Shown in pieces: positions 14,636-21,988 of a stretch of 35,519 nucleotides of DNA. This DNA comes from an uncultured Clostridia bacterium (GTDB taxonomy: Bacteria; Bacillota; Clostridia; Oscillospirales; Oscillospiraceae). Both the position numbers and the translations under genes were made by a program. Positions within the stretch are counted from its first letter, which is position 1. Every line of letters starts with the position of its first letter. The stretch spans positions 1-35,519 of the forward strand of contig CAMZIY010000009.1 of the NCBI GenBank assembly GCA_947307365.1, in the 5' to 3' direction. The notes under the pieces were generated by a model. That model was not told the origin of the DNA and ran no database searches. It saw nothing but the letters and a program-made list of their open reading frames with translations.

Positions 14636-15643
14636 TCAGGACGCGTGATTATAGTACCAGGGCTTGGCGTAGTCCTCATAGAACTTTTTCACCAGTTCGT
14701 TCTTCCGCTTGACGTTTTCATCCCCCTCGGCGCCCAGGACGTTGGCGGTCCAGGCGAAGCCGCCGCCCGGAGCATAGGTATCCACATACTCCGCCAGAGA
14801 GTCCAGCAGCAGCTCATCGGAGCTGTCCGCCCAGCTGGCAGGTCCCTGGGAATCCCAGCAGCCCAGAAGGGAGAGCCTGCCCTTATACTTTGCCTTGATC
14901 CCCAGAAGGTCATTGTCCACCTGGGCGGGATCCCAGGCGGAGACGCCCATGTCGATCCAGTCCGGGATGAAGTCCTCGCAGCGGCCGCAGTCGTGCATCA
15001 TCACCTTGCAGCCTGCGTCCAGAGCCAGCTCCGCCTGTTCCCGCTGGAAGGGGATCAGCAGCTCCCGGTTCATCTCGGGAGAGATGAAGGGGTTCATACG
15101 GGTGGCGTTGTCATCCAGGATATACCAGATATCCGGCTTGTAGTAATGGAGATAGATCTTCTCCCGGGCGATATTGTACTCATGAAGGTAGGAGAACAGG
15201 GCGGTGACCTCCTCCGGGGATTCGTACATGGCGCAGAGCCCCTCGGTGAAGCCCATGAAGGCCATCAGGTTCTGGAAATAATCCCCGGCGCTCATGAAGC
15301 AGGGCTTGTTTGCCCGGTCAAATTTCTCCGTGTCCTTTTTGGCCGCGGCTTCCCAGTCGATATCGTTGGGGATGACGGGGTTATGGATCACGTCGGGCCA
15401 GTCTTCGATCTCTTTCAGAATGAACTTGCCCGGAGTGGGGAGGGCCGCGCCGCCGGCCGCGGAGACGGGGGTGAACTCCACGCCGTAATCGCTGACGAAG
15501 CCGCCGCCGATCTCCGGCCCCTTGGAGAAGCGTACGGAGCTGCGCAGGCCCCATCCCATCATATTGTAATGGGGTACGAATTCCGGCATTTCACCGGAGA
15601 GCATACGGAGAAAGTTTTCTTTTTCGGTGAGTTTGTATTCCAT
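14636..15643 (-). CDS. Uroporphyrinogen decarboxylase family protein, methyltransferase-like (MtaA/CmuA relatives)
   Basis: The 335-residue product has the TIM-barrel layout of the UroD superfamily, here closer to corrinoid:methyltransferase relatives than to haem-pathway HemE. Supporting features are NFLRMLSGEMPEFVPHY at the start, and KVMMHDCGRCEDFIPDW near residue 216, where HDC resembles the HxC zinc motif of MtaA-type enzymes with a further Cys in LLGCWDSQG. GMGVSAWDP-like spacing follows. The start at 15643 is chosen because GGGGAGG lies 7 bases upstream; the ORF track start is 21 codons earlier. No corrinoid protein gene is adjacent. The substrate is unknown; it could be a methyl donor or a lyase substrate. 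Confidence 0.82.
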   Translation of the reverse strand: MEYKLTEKENFLRMLSGEMPEFVPHYNMMGWGLRSSVRFSKGPEIGGGFVSDYGVEFTPVSAAGGAALPTPGKFILKEIEDWPDVIHNPVIPNDIDWEAAAKKDTEKFDRANKPCFMSAGDYFQNLMAFMGFTEGLCAMYESPEEVTALFSYLHEYNIAREKIYLHYYKPDIWYILDDNATRMNPFISPEMNRELLIPFQREQAELALDAGCKVMMHDCGRCEDFIPDWIDMGVSAWDPAQVDNDLLGIKAKYKGRLSLLGCWDSQGPASWADSSDELLLDSLAEYVDTYAPGGGFAWTANVLGAEGDENVKRKNELVKKFYEDYAKPWYYNHAS

Positions 15644-15750
15644 CTCTCGGCCTCCCCAGGGGCGGGCTGCCCTTGATACAGGGCGGAGGAACTGTTCTAT
15701 GCGCATAAAATTCCGGCCCGAATCCCCTCAAAATTGTATATTATGTTCAT

Positions 15751-15779
15751 ATTATACCGGAACGGCCTGTGCTTTACAA
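15751..15779 (-). promoter_or_regulatory. Sigma-A promoter of the UroD-family gene
   Basis: On the minus strand TTGTAA (15779-15774), 17 bases, TATAAT (15756-15751). The -35 box occupies the same bases as the -35 box of the opposing mtnA promoter. The leader to 15643 is about 100 bases and holds no riboswitch I recognise. Confidence 0.75.
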
Positions 15780-15801
15780 GCCATTTTCCCTGTGTTATAA
15801 A
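15773..15801 (+). promoter_or_regulatory. Sigma-A promoter of the mtnA operon
   Basis: TTTACA (15773-15778), 17 bases, TATAAA (15796-15801) preceded by TGT (extended -10). The transcription start would fall about 25 bases before mtnA. The -35 overlaps that of the divergent UroD-family promoter by five bases. Confidence 0.8.
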
Positions 15802-15833
15802 TAAATCAGGAAAACGAGAATGGGGGTAAGCCA

Positions 15834-16868
15834 ATGGAAGTCATCGACCATGTGCGTCTCAGTGAGGACGGACGGAGCCTTGTGATCCTGGATCAGACCC
15901 AGCTGCCGAATCAGCAGGTCTATCTCACCCTGGAGACCCGGGAGGAATGCTATGAGGCGATCAAGGAGCTCAGGGTGCGGGGCGCTCCGGCGATCGGCAT
16001 CTTCGCGGGCTTTGCCATGTATATCCTGAGTCTCCGCTATCCGAAGGAGAACTTTCTGCAGCGGTTCCGGGAGGACGCGGACTATCTGAATTCCTCCCGT
16101 CCCACGGCGGTGAACCTGAGCTGGGCCTTGAAGCGCATGCGCCGTACGGCGGAGGAGAGCGGGGGAGATACGGATGCCCTGCGTCGGGAATGTCAGGCGA
16201 TCCTGGAGGAAGACATCGCCATGTGCAGGGCCATCTCGGAATACGGCCTGAGCCTGCTGCACGAAGGAGACGGGGTCCTGACCCACTGCAACGCAGGTCC
16301 GATCGCCACCTCCCGTTACGGGACCGCCATCGGCCCGCTGCTGCTGGGCCGGGAGCGGGGGATGCAGTTCCGGGCTTTCTGCGATGAGACCCGTCCGCTC
16401 CTTCAGGGCGCCCGTCTCACCAGCTGGGAACTGAGCCGCGCCGGGATCGACACGACCCTGATCTGCGACAATATGGCTTCCATCGTGATGAAAAACGGCT
16501 GGGTGCAGTGCTGCTTCGTGGGCTGCGACCGGGTGGCCATGAACGGAGACGCTGCCAACAAGATCGGCACCTCCGGGGTGGCGATCCTGGCGAAGCACTA
16601 CGGCATCCCCTTCTACGTGCTGGGGCCGACCTCCACCATCGATCCCGCCTGTCCCGACGGAGATCATATCCCCGTGGAACTCCGGGACCCGGAGGAGATC
16701 CGCAGCAAATGGTATGCACAGCCTATGGCGCCCGCCGGAGTGAAATGCTATAATCCCGCTTTCGACGTGACCGATCACAACCTGATCACCGGCATCATTA
16801 CGGAAAAAGGCATCTGCCGCCCGCCCTATACAGAGAGCCTTGCGGCGCTGTTCAGAAAGGAAGAGTAA
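15834..16868 (+). CDS. mtnA: S-methyl-5-thioribose-1-phosphate isomerase (MtnA family)
   Basis: MtnA converts 5-methylthioribose-1-phosphate (or 5-deoxyribose-1-phosphate) to the ribulose form in methylthioadenosine/5'-deoxyadenosine salvage. The 344-residue protein shows the eIF2B-related family hallmarks [15 protein letters not shown] near residue 46, [11 protein letters not shown] near 87, [15 protein letters not shown] near 153 with the catalytic Cys, [17 protein letters not shown] near 186, and [17 protein letters not shown] near 230 with the catalytic Asp. The ribosome binding site GGGGGT is weak-to-moderate. deoD starts 2 bases after the stop. No mtnK kinase or aldolase is nearby, so the partner phosphorylase may be the adjacent DeoD. 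Confidence 0.93.
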   Translation: MEVIDHVRLSEDGRSLVILDQTQLPNQQVYLTLETREECYEAIKELRVRGAPAIGIFAGFAMYILSLRYPKENFLQRFREDADYLNSSRPTAVNLSWALKRMRRTAEESGGDTDALRRECQAILEEDIAMCRAISEYGLSLLHEGDGVLTHCNAGPIATSRYGTAIGPLLLGRERGMQFRAFCDETRPLLQGARLTSWELSRAGIDTTLICDNMASIVMKNGWVQCCFVGCDRVAMNGDAANKIGTSGVAILAKHYGIPFYVLGPTSTIDPACPDGDHIPVELRDPEEIRSKWYAQPMAPAGVKCYNPAFDVTDHNLITGIITEKGICRPPYTESLAALFRKEE

Positions 16869-16870
16869 AC

Positions 16871-17605
16871 ATGGGTAAACTGATTTCCTCCCCCTCTGCC
16901 TGCATCGAGGCGGATCCCGACCTGATCGCCAAAGTGGTGCTCATGCCCGGCGATCCCCTGCGGGCCCAGAAGGTCGCCGAGACCTATCTGGAGAATCCGG
17001 TATGCTTCAATACCGTGCGGAATATGCTGGGATTCACCGGCGCATACAAAGGCCGCCGCATCTCCGTCATGGGCAGCGGCATGGGCGTGCCCAGCGCGAC
17101 TCTGTACGTCCATGAGCTGTTCAGCTTTTACGGGGTGGAGACTGTGCTTCGCATCGGCTCCGCCGGAGGCATCGGCGCGGACGTGAAGCTGCGGGATCTG
17201 GTGGTGGCCATGACCGCCTCCACCAATTCCAACTACTGCATCCAGTATCAGTTCCCGGGCCAGCTCAGCCCCCAGGCGGACTACGGTCTCCTGCGCCGGG
17301 CGGTGGAACTGGCGGAGGGCCGGGGCATTTCCGTGAAGGTGGGCAGCGTGTTCACCGCGGATATGTTCTATAACCAGAACGACAAAGCCGCCGGGCAGTA
17401 CCGGGACATGGGCCTCCTGGCGGTGGAGATGGAGACCGCGGGCATCTATTGGGAAGCCATGGCCTCCCATAAGCGGGCCCTCAGTCTGCTCACCATCTCC
17501 GACCACATCTTCACCGGGGAAGGACTCAGCGCCCAGGATCGGCAGGACTCCTTCACCGAGATGATGGAGGTCGCCCTGGACACGGCCTGGGAAGCGGCAG
17601 AGTGA
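16871..17605 (+). CDS. deoD: Purine-nucleoside phosphorylase, DeoD type
   Basis: DeoD cleaves purine nucleosides with phosphate to give the base and ribose-1-phosphate. The 244 residues include LMPGDPLRAQKVAE near residue 21, MGSGMGVPSATLYVHEL near 64, RIGSAGGI near 87, EMETAGIYWEA near 180 and the catalytic Asp in LLTISDHIFTGE near 206; these define the hexameric DeoD class. AAAGGAAG precedes the ATG. It sits between mtnA and an RNA methyltransferase gene and overlaps the latter by GTGA. With mtnA it could form a phosphorylase-isomerase pair for 5'-modified adenosines, as noted in the findings. Confidence 0.95.
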   Translation: MGKLISSPSACIEADPDLIAKVVLMPGDPLRAQKVAETYLENPVCFNTVRNMLGFTGAYKGRRISVMGSGMGVPSATLYVHELFSFYGVETVLRIGSAGGIGADVKLRDLVVAMTASTNSNYCIQYQFPGQLSPQADYGLLRRAVELAEGRGISVKVGSVFTADMFYNQNDKAAGQYRDMGLLAVEMETAGIYWEAMASHKRALSLLTISDHIFTGEGLSAQDRQDSFTEMMEVALDTAWEAAE

Positions 17606-18447
17606 ACGGGCCCCGGATCATTGAGGTCCGGGACCTGGATATCCCGGAGCTGGAGGTCTACGCCAGGCTGACGGAAACGCAGCTCCGCAGCCGGGTGGAC
17701 CCGGAGAAAGGGATCTTCATCGCGGAGACGGCAAAGGTGGTGACCCTGGCCCTGGAGGCGGGGTATCAGCCCGTGTCCCTGCTCATGGATCGAAGACGGC
17801 TGGAAGGGCAGGGCAAAGCCATCCTTGAACGATGCGGAGACGTCCCGGTCTACACCGGGGAGCGGGAACTGCTGAGCCGTCTCACCGGGTACACCCTGAC
17901 CCGGGGCATCCTCTGCGCCATGCGCCGTCCGCAGCCGCGGACCGCAGAAGAGATCTGTTCAGGCGCTGCGCGGATCGCCGTGCTGGAGGACGTGACGGAC
18001 AGCACCAACGTCGGCGCGCTCTTTCGGTCCGCAGCCGCCCTGGGGATGGACGCCATGCTCCTCAGTCCCTCCTGCTGCGATCCTCTGTGCCGCAGAGCGG
18101 TACGGGTGAGCATGGGGACCGTGCTGCTCCTGCCCTGGGCCAGATTGGGAGACCGGGGCGAGGAGTGGCCGGGCGGCGGCATCGCCCGACTGCATGACAT
18201 GGGCTTCCGGGCCGCAGCCCTGGCCCTGCGGGAGGATGCGGCGGTTCTGGGGGATCCGGCTCTGGAAAAAACGGAAAAACTGGCGCTCTTACTGGGAACC
18301 GAGGGGGACGGTCTCCGGCAGGAGACCATTGACCTGTGCGACGCTGCGGTGCGAATCCCCATGAGCCGGGGAGTGGACTCGCTGAACGTGGCCGCCGCCG
18401 GTGCGGTGGCCTTCTGGCAGTTGGGAAACAAGGAGGTAATCCAATGA
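17602..18447 (+). CDS. TrmH/SpoU-family RNA 2'-O-methyltransferase
   Basis: This 281-residue SPOUT enzyme methylates a ribose 2'-OH in rRNA or tRNA using SAM. The N-terminal 100 residues are a substrate-binding domain with FIAETAKVVTLALEAG; the C-terminal knot domain has the three family motifs: TNVGALFRSAAALGMDAMLL near residue 134, LLLGTEGDGLRQET near 231 and the terminal SLNVAAAGAVAFWQL near 259. The start is GTG at 17602, overlapping the deoD stop. It ends in ATGA with the GNAT gene, so all three genes are translationally coupled. The target nucleotide cannot be deduced. Confidence 0.93.
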   Translation: MNGPRIIEVRDLDIPELEVYARLTETQLRSRVDPEKGIFIAETAKVVTLALEAGYQPVSLLMDRRRLEGQGKAILERCGDVPVYTGERELLSRLTGYTLTRGILCAMRRPQPRTAEEICSGAARIAVLEDVTDSTNVGALFRSAAALGMDAMLLSPSCCDPLCRRAVRVSMGTVLLLPWARLGDRGEEWPGGGIARLHDMGFRAAALALREDAAVLGDPALEKTEKLALLLGTEGDGLRQETIDLCDAAVRIPMSRGVDSLNVAAAGAVAFWQLGNKEVIQ

Positions 18448-18986
18448 TTTACAATGAGGAAACCAGGACCATCACCACGGAAAACCTGATCCTTCGTCCC
18501 TTCCGGGAGGAGGACGTACCCGCCATAACGGCGGAGATGAACGATCCGGAGGTCGTCAAGACCACCCACGCCATGAGCTATCCCTTTCCGGAGGAGAACG
18601 TGCGGCGGTGGATCGGGGGAATGAACGCCTCCTGGGAGAAAGGGTCCTCCTGCGTCTTTGCCGTGACGGGCCGGGAGACCGGGGAGATGTACGGATTCAT
18701 CTGCCTGGTGATGGAGCCCCGGGACCACCGGGCGGAGCTGGGCTATGCATACGGCCGCCGCCACTGGGGCAAGGGCATCGGTACGGAAGCCTGCAAAGCG
18801 GTGATCGACTTCGGCTTCCAGGTGCTGGACCTGCATAAGATCTATGCCCGGCATTTCGTCTCCAATCCCGCCTCAGGCCGGGTGATGCAGAAGAGCGGAA
18901 TGGAGTATGAAGGCACCCAGAAATCCCATGATTATAAGGACGGCCGCTATGAAGACGTCGCCTCCTACGGCATCCTTCATCCGTAA
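18444..18986 (+). CDS. GNAT N-acetyltransferase, RimJ/RimL type
   Basis: This 180-residue acetyltransferase belongs to the RimJ/RimL-like branch: LILRPFREEDVPAITAEMND at residue 15, GFICLVMEPRDHRAELGYAYGRRHWGKGIGTEA around 80-110 with the acetyl-CoA loop, and the closing ARHFVSNPASGRVMQKSGMEYEG. Such enzymes acetylate protein N-termini, antibiotics or small amines; the acceptor is unknown here. The ATG at 18444 overlaps the methyltransferase stop (ATGA) with AGGAGGT upstream. Its 3' end overlaps the following hydrolase gene by 38 bases. Confidence 0.92.
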   Translation: MIYNEETRTITTENLILRPFREEDVPAITAEMNDPEVVKTTHAMSYPFPEENVRRWIGGMNASWEKGSSCVFAVTGRETGEMYGFICLVMEPRDHRAELGYAYGRRHWGKGIGTEACKAVIDFGFQVLDLHKIYARHFVSNPASGRVMQKSGMEYEGTQKSHDYKDGRYEDVASYGILHP

Positions 18987-19929
18987 AGCCGGGGCGGCTT
19001 CGGCAGTCCTGGGGGCGGCTGGGTTTCTGAGCCTGTATCTGCCTTACCGGATCGCCTTCCGCTCTCCTCAGAAGGGACAGAACGATATTTATCGCCTGCC
19101 GCCGGGAGAGCAGTATGAGCCCCGGGCGGAGGAGATGCGGGAGATGATCCGGCGGATGGCCGCCGAGCCCTGTGAACGGGTCAGCGTCACTTCCCGGGAC
19201 GGACTGAAGCTCCGGGGCAGGCTCTATCTCCGCGGCGGCCCGGAGGCGCCGGTGGATCTTTGCTTCCACGGCTGGCGGGCGACCGGCCTGCGGGACTTCA
19301 GCGGCGGGGGACTCTTCCTGCTGGGGGAAGGACATAACGTGCTCCTGGCGGATCAGCGGGCCCAGGGGGACAGCGAAGGCAGGACCATGACCTTCGGCGT
19401 CATGGAACGATGGGACTGCCTGGATTGGCTGGCGTACATCCAGACGAGAACGGAGCTGCGGGGTCCGGTGACACTGTACGGGGTGTCCATGGGCGCTGCG
19501 ACGGTGCTTCTTGCCTCCGCTCTGCCTCTGCCGGGAAACGTACGGAGTATCATTGCTGATTCTCCCTATTCCTCTCCGGAGGCCATTCTGGGAAAGGTCA
19601 GCCGGGATATGGGCCTGCCGGAAAAACCCGCCCTGGCTCTGCTGCGCGGCGGCGCGTCCCTTTTCGGCGGCTTCTCCTTCAGAGGGGCGAGCTGTACGGA
19701 GGCGGTGAAGCATACCCGGGTGCCCATCCTTCTGATCCACGGGGAGGAGGATCGTTTCGTGCCCCCGGAGATGAGCCGGGAGATCGCTGCGGCGAATCCG
19801 GAGATGGTCCAGCTCATGACCTTTCCCGGGGCGGGCCACGGGTTGAGCTATATGACGGATACGGAGCGGTATCGGCACGAAGTTTCCGAATTCTGCGCCC
19901 GGACACAAAAAACAGATTCAGCTACTTGA
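18949..19929 (+). CDS. Alpha/beta hydrolase with N-terminal membrane anchor
   Basis: The 326-residue product starts with a positively charged stretch and one hydrophobic helix (about residues 13-32), then an alpha/beta-hydrolase domain. The oxyanion region is CFHGWRA near 95, the nucleophile elbow is GVSMGA near 170, the acid is in IHGEEDRFVP near 266 and the catalytic His in GAGHGLS near 297. This matches the YqkD/Abhydrolase_5 type hydrolases of Bacillota, probably facing outward. The start at 18949 has AAGGA 9 bases upstream and overlaps the GNAT gene. The stop overlaps the -35 box of the next promoter. Substrate unknown. Confidence 0.88.
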   Translation: MKTSPPTASFIRKAGAASAVLGAAGFLSLYLPYRIAFRSPQKGQNDIYRLPPGEQYEPRAEEMREMIRRMAAEPCERVSVTSRDGLKLRGRLYLRGGPEAPVDLCFHGWRATGLRDFSGGGLFLLGEGHNVLLADQRAQGDSEGRTMTFGVMERWDCLDWLAYIQTRTELRGPVTLYGVSMGAATVLLASALPLPGNVRSIIADSPYSSPEAILGKVSRDMGLPEKPALALLRGGASLFGGFSFRGASCTEAVKHTRVPILLIHGEEDRFVPPEMSREIAAANPEMVQLMTFPGAGHGLSYMTDTERYRHEVSEFCARTQKTDSAT

Positions 19930-19954
19930 CAAATACATGGACCTGTGCTAAAGT
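19926..19954 (+). promoter_or_regulatory. Sigma-A promoter of the T-box/alaA unit
   Basis: TTGACA, 17 bases, TAAAGT preceded by TGC (extended -10). The consensus -35 overlaps the stop codon of the upstream hydrolase. Transcription would begin about 20 bases before the T-box stem I. Confidence 0.85.
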
Positions 19955-19979
19955 TTCACATAATTTCATAACCAAACGC

Positions 19980-20235
19980 AATGACGGGAAAGAGTACGCT
20001 TTACTGCGGCATTCAGAGAAGAGGCGGCCGGTGCGAGCCTCAATGCCAATGGAGCCGAAGCCATCCTCGAGCGGCAGGACGTAAAGGAGTCTTCCGAGTA
20101 AGCCCTGACGGGTACCCTCCGTTATCTGGGAGCCGGTATGTCGGTACCGGGCAGAGTGCGGGCCTTCGGCCCGAATTCAGGTGGTAACACGGATATGTTT
20201 ATATCCGCCCTGAGCTTAGGCTCGGGGCGGTTTTT
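19980..20235 (+). promoter_or_regulatory. T-box riboswitch, proposed alanine specifier
   Basis: The leader has the T-box parts in order. Stem I holds GAGTA on the 5' side, a distal arm GGCATT/AATGCC enclosing AGAGAAG and GAGGC/GCCTC, and a specifier loop reading GAA-GCC-A at 20057-20063. GCC is an alanine codon. A GC-rich hairpin (CGGGCC TTC GGCCCG, 20159-20173) precedes the T-box TGGTAACACGG. The antiterminator pairs CAGG/CCTG and CGGATAT/ATATCCG, leaving the TGGT bulge that would bind the ACCA end of uncharged tRNA(Ala). Low charged tRNA would permit read-through into the downstream aminotransferase gene. The specifier was placed by eye; ATC (Ile), one base over, is the alternative. Confidence 0.93.
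20205..20235 (+). terminator. T-box intrinsic terminator
   Basis: CCGCCCTGAGC, loop TTAG, GCTCGGGGCGG, then TTTTT. The 5' arm shares CCGCCCTG with the 3' arm of the antiterminator, so the two structures exclude each other, as expected for tRNA-controlled antitermination. Confidence 0.92.
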
Positions 20236-20252
20236 ATTTGGAGGAAACGATC

Positions 20253-21482
20253 ATGAAACGGGAATTCAACCAGTCCAGCAAACTGAACAATGTGGCCTAC
20301 GATATCCGGGGACCCGTGATGGACGAGGCGATGCGGATGGAGGCCAGGGGCGCGCAGATCCTGAAGCTCAATATCGGCAACCCCGCCCCCTTCGGGTTCT
20401 TTGCGCCGGACGAGGTCATTCTGGATATGATCTACAACCTTCGGGCCAGTGAGGGCTATTCCGATTCCCAGGGCCTGTTCTCCGCCCGGAAGGCTATCAT
20501 GCAGTATTGCCAGCTGAAGCATATCCCCAATGTGGGGATCAAGGATATCCTCACCGGCAACGGAGTGAGCGAGCTCATCACCATGACCATGCAGGCGCTG
20601 CTGGATAACGGAGATGAGATCCTGGTGCCCAGCCCGGACTATCCCCTGTGGACCGCCTCCATCACCCTGGCGGGGGGAAAACCCGTGCACTATGTATGCG
20701 ACGAGGCCTCCGACTGGTATCCGGATATCCAGGATCTGCGGAGCAAGGTGACGGATAAGACCAAAGGCATCATCGTCATCAATCCCAACAACCCCACCGG
20801 CGCTCTGTATCCCAAAGAGGTGCTGGAGCAGATCGTGGAGGTGGCCCGGGAGCACGATCTGATCCTTCTGGCGGACGAGATCTATGACCGGCTGGTGATG
20901 GAAGGAGAGGAGGAGCATGTGGCGCTGGCCTCCCTGGCGCCGGATCTGCTCACGCTGTGCTACAACGGCCTCTCCAAATCCCACAGGGTGGCAGGCTTCC
21001 GCTGCGGCTGGGTCTGCCTGGCGGGGGACAAGAGCCATGCCCAGGGGTTTATCGAGGGCTTGAACCTGCTGGCAAAAATGCGCCTCTGCTCCAACGTGCC
21101 CGGACAGAGCATCATCCAGACCTCCCTGGGCGGCTATCAGTCCATGAACGAATATCTCTGCAGGGGAGGCAGACTGTATGAGCAGCGGGAGTATATCTGG
21201 AACGCCCTGAACAGCATCCCCGGCATCACCGCCGTGAAGCCCAAGGCAGCTTTCTATATTTTCCCCAGAATCGACACGGCGAAGTTCAATATCTCCAACG
21301 ATTCCCAGATGGCCCTGGATCTGCTGAAAAAGACCCATATTCTCGTTACTTCCGGAAGCAGCTTCAACTGGGGCAGCCCGGATCACTTCCGCATCGTGTA
21401 CCTGCCCAATATGGAGGATCTGAAAACCGCCATGGAGCGGATGACGAACTTCTTCGCAGGGTATTACCAGGGAAGGGATTAG
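20253..21482 (+). CDS. alaA: Alanine aminotransferase, AlaA-like (PLP-dependent class I)
   Basis: This 409-residue enzyme transfers an amino group between glutamate and pyruvate, making alanine. It follows E. coli AlaA nearly motif for motif: SSKLNNVAYDIRGPV at the start, LNIGNPAPFGF near residue 41, YPLWTASITLAGGKPVHY near 131, NPNNPTGA near 176, the PLP-binding lysine in YNGLSKSHRVAGFR near 245, and DHFRIVYLP near the end. The ATG at 20253 has GGAGGAAA upstream; the earlier TTG in the ORF track lies in the terminator region. The alanine-type T-box just upstream supports an alanine supply role. It ends convergent with a minus-strand ORF, overlapping by 4 bases. Confidence 0.94.
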   Translation: MKREFNQSSKLNNVAYDIRGPVMDEAMRMEARGAQILKLNIGNPAPFGFFAPDEVILDMIYNLRASEGYSDSQGLFSARKAIMQYCQLKHIPNVGIKDILTGNGVSELITMTMQALLDNGDEILVPSPDYPLWTASITLAGGKPVHYVCDEASDWYPDIQDLRSKVTDKTKGIIVINPNNPTGALYPKEVLEQIVEVAREHDLILLADEIYDRLVMEGEEEHVALASLAPDLLTLCYNGLSKSHRVAGFRCGWVCLAGDKSHAQGFIEGLNLLAKMRLCSNVPGQSIIQTSLGGYQSMNEYLCRGGRLYEQREYIWNALNSIPGITAVKPKAAFYIFPRIDTAKFNISNDSQMALDLLKKTHILVTSGSSFNWGSPDHFRIVYLPNMEDLKTAMERMTNFFAGYYQGRD

Positions 21483-21928
21483 GGGAGCCTGAGTCCTTCC
21501 GAGGCATCCGCCCCCAGCAGGAGCATGGCTCCCGCAGCGGCAAGCACGGCCTCCGGCTCCGCAGGAGCCTCCAGCGTGACCGGGATCTCCTGGGGCTCCA
21601 GCAGCGCCCCGTTCAGGGCGGAAATATCCGATTGCAGCGCCAGCATGGCGCTGTCTGCTCCGATGCTGGAGAGAGTGAGATCGTCTCCGTACCGCAGACC
21701 GCAGGAGACAGCCCGGATCCCCGGAAGCGAGGCCTGCCCCACAGCCAGGACCAGACCGTTTCCCTCCTCGCTGAGGGAGGCGCCGGGAGAAAGGATGAGG
21801 AGATCCGCCCGGCTGCCGGAGCAGATCGCGGCGTCGATGGTCCCGTCCCGGCTTGCCTTTTTCAGGCAGCTTTTCACATAAGGCTGCAGCCTGGAACTGC
21901 CGCCCGTTCCGAAAGAAACGCTGAACAT
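21479..21928 (-). CDS. Unknown ORF, 149 aa
   Basis: I do not recognise this product. It is an uninterrupted ORF in the right direction to follow pgsA, with low-charge, Ala/Leu/Ser-rich sequence, no signal peptide and no transmembrane segment. Visible patches are SRADLLILSPGASLSEEGNGLVLAVG and GLRYGDDLTLSSIGADSAMLAL, suggestive of alternating strands and helices. The ATG at 21928 has GGGTG about 8 bases upstream; a GTG at 21937 would lie inside a 12-bp inverted repeat. It overlaps the alaA stop by 4 bases on the opposite strand. The opposite-strand frames are also open, so some doubt remains that it is expressed. Confidence 0.5.
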   Translation of the reverse strand: MFSVSFGTGGSSRLQPYVKSCLKKASRDGTIDAAICSGSRADLLILSPGASLSEEGNGLVLAVGQASLPGIRAVSCGLRYGDDLTLSSIGADSAMLALQSDISALNGALLEPQEIPVTLEAPAEPEAVLAAAGAMLLLGADASEGLRLP

Positions 21929-21934
21929 AACGAT

Positions 21935-21964
21935 CACCCGGACATAGTTTGATATGTCCGGGTG
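21935..21964. repeat. 12-bp perfect inverted repeat upstream of the unknown ORF
   Basis: CACCCGGACATA, loop GTTTGA, TATGTCCGGGTG. It lies between pgsA and the unknown ORF. No T-tract follows on the minus strand, so it is not a clear pgsA terminator. On the RNA it would fold the bases just ahead of the ORF start, and as DNA it could be an operator. Confidence 0.8.
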
Positions 21965-21988
21965 AATTTATGCGCTTTTTCGCGGTTC

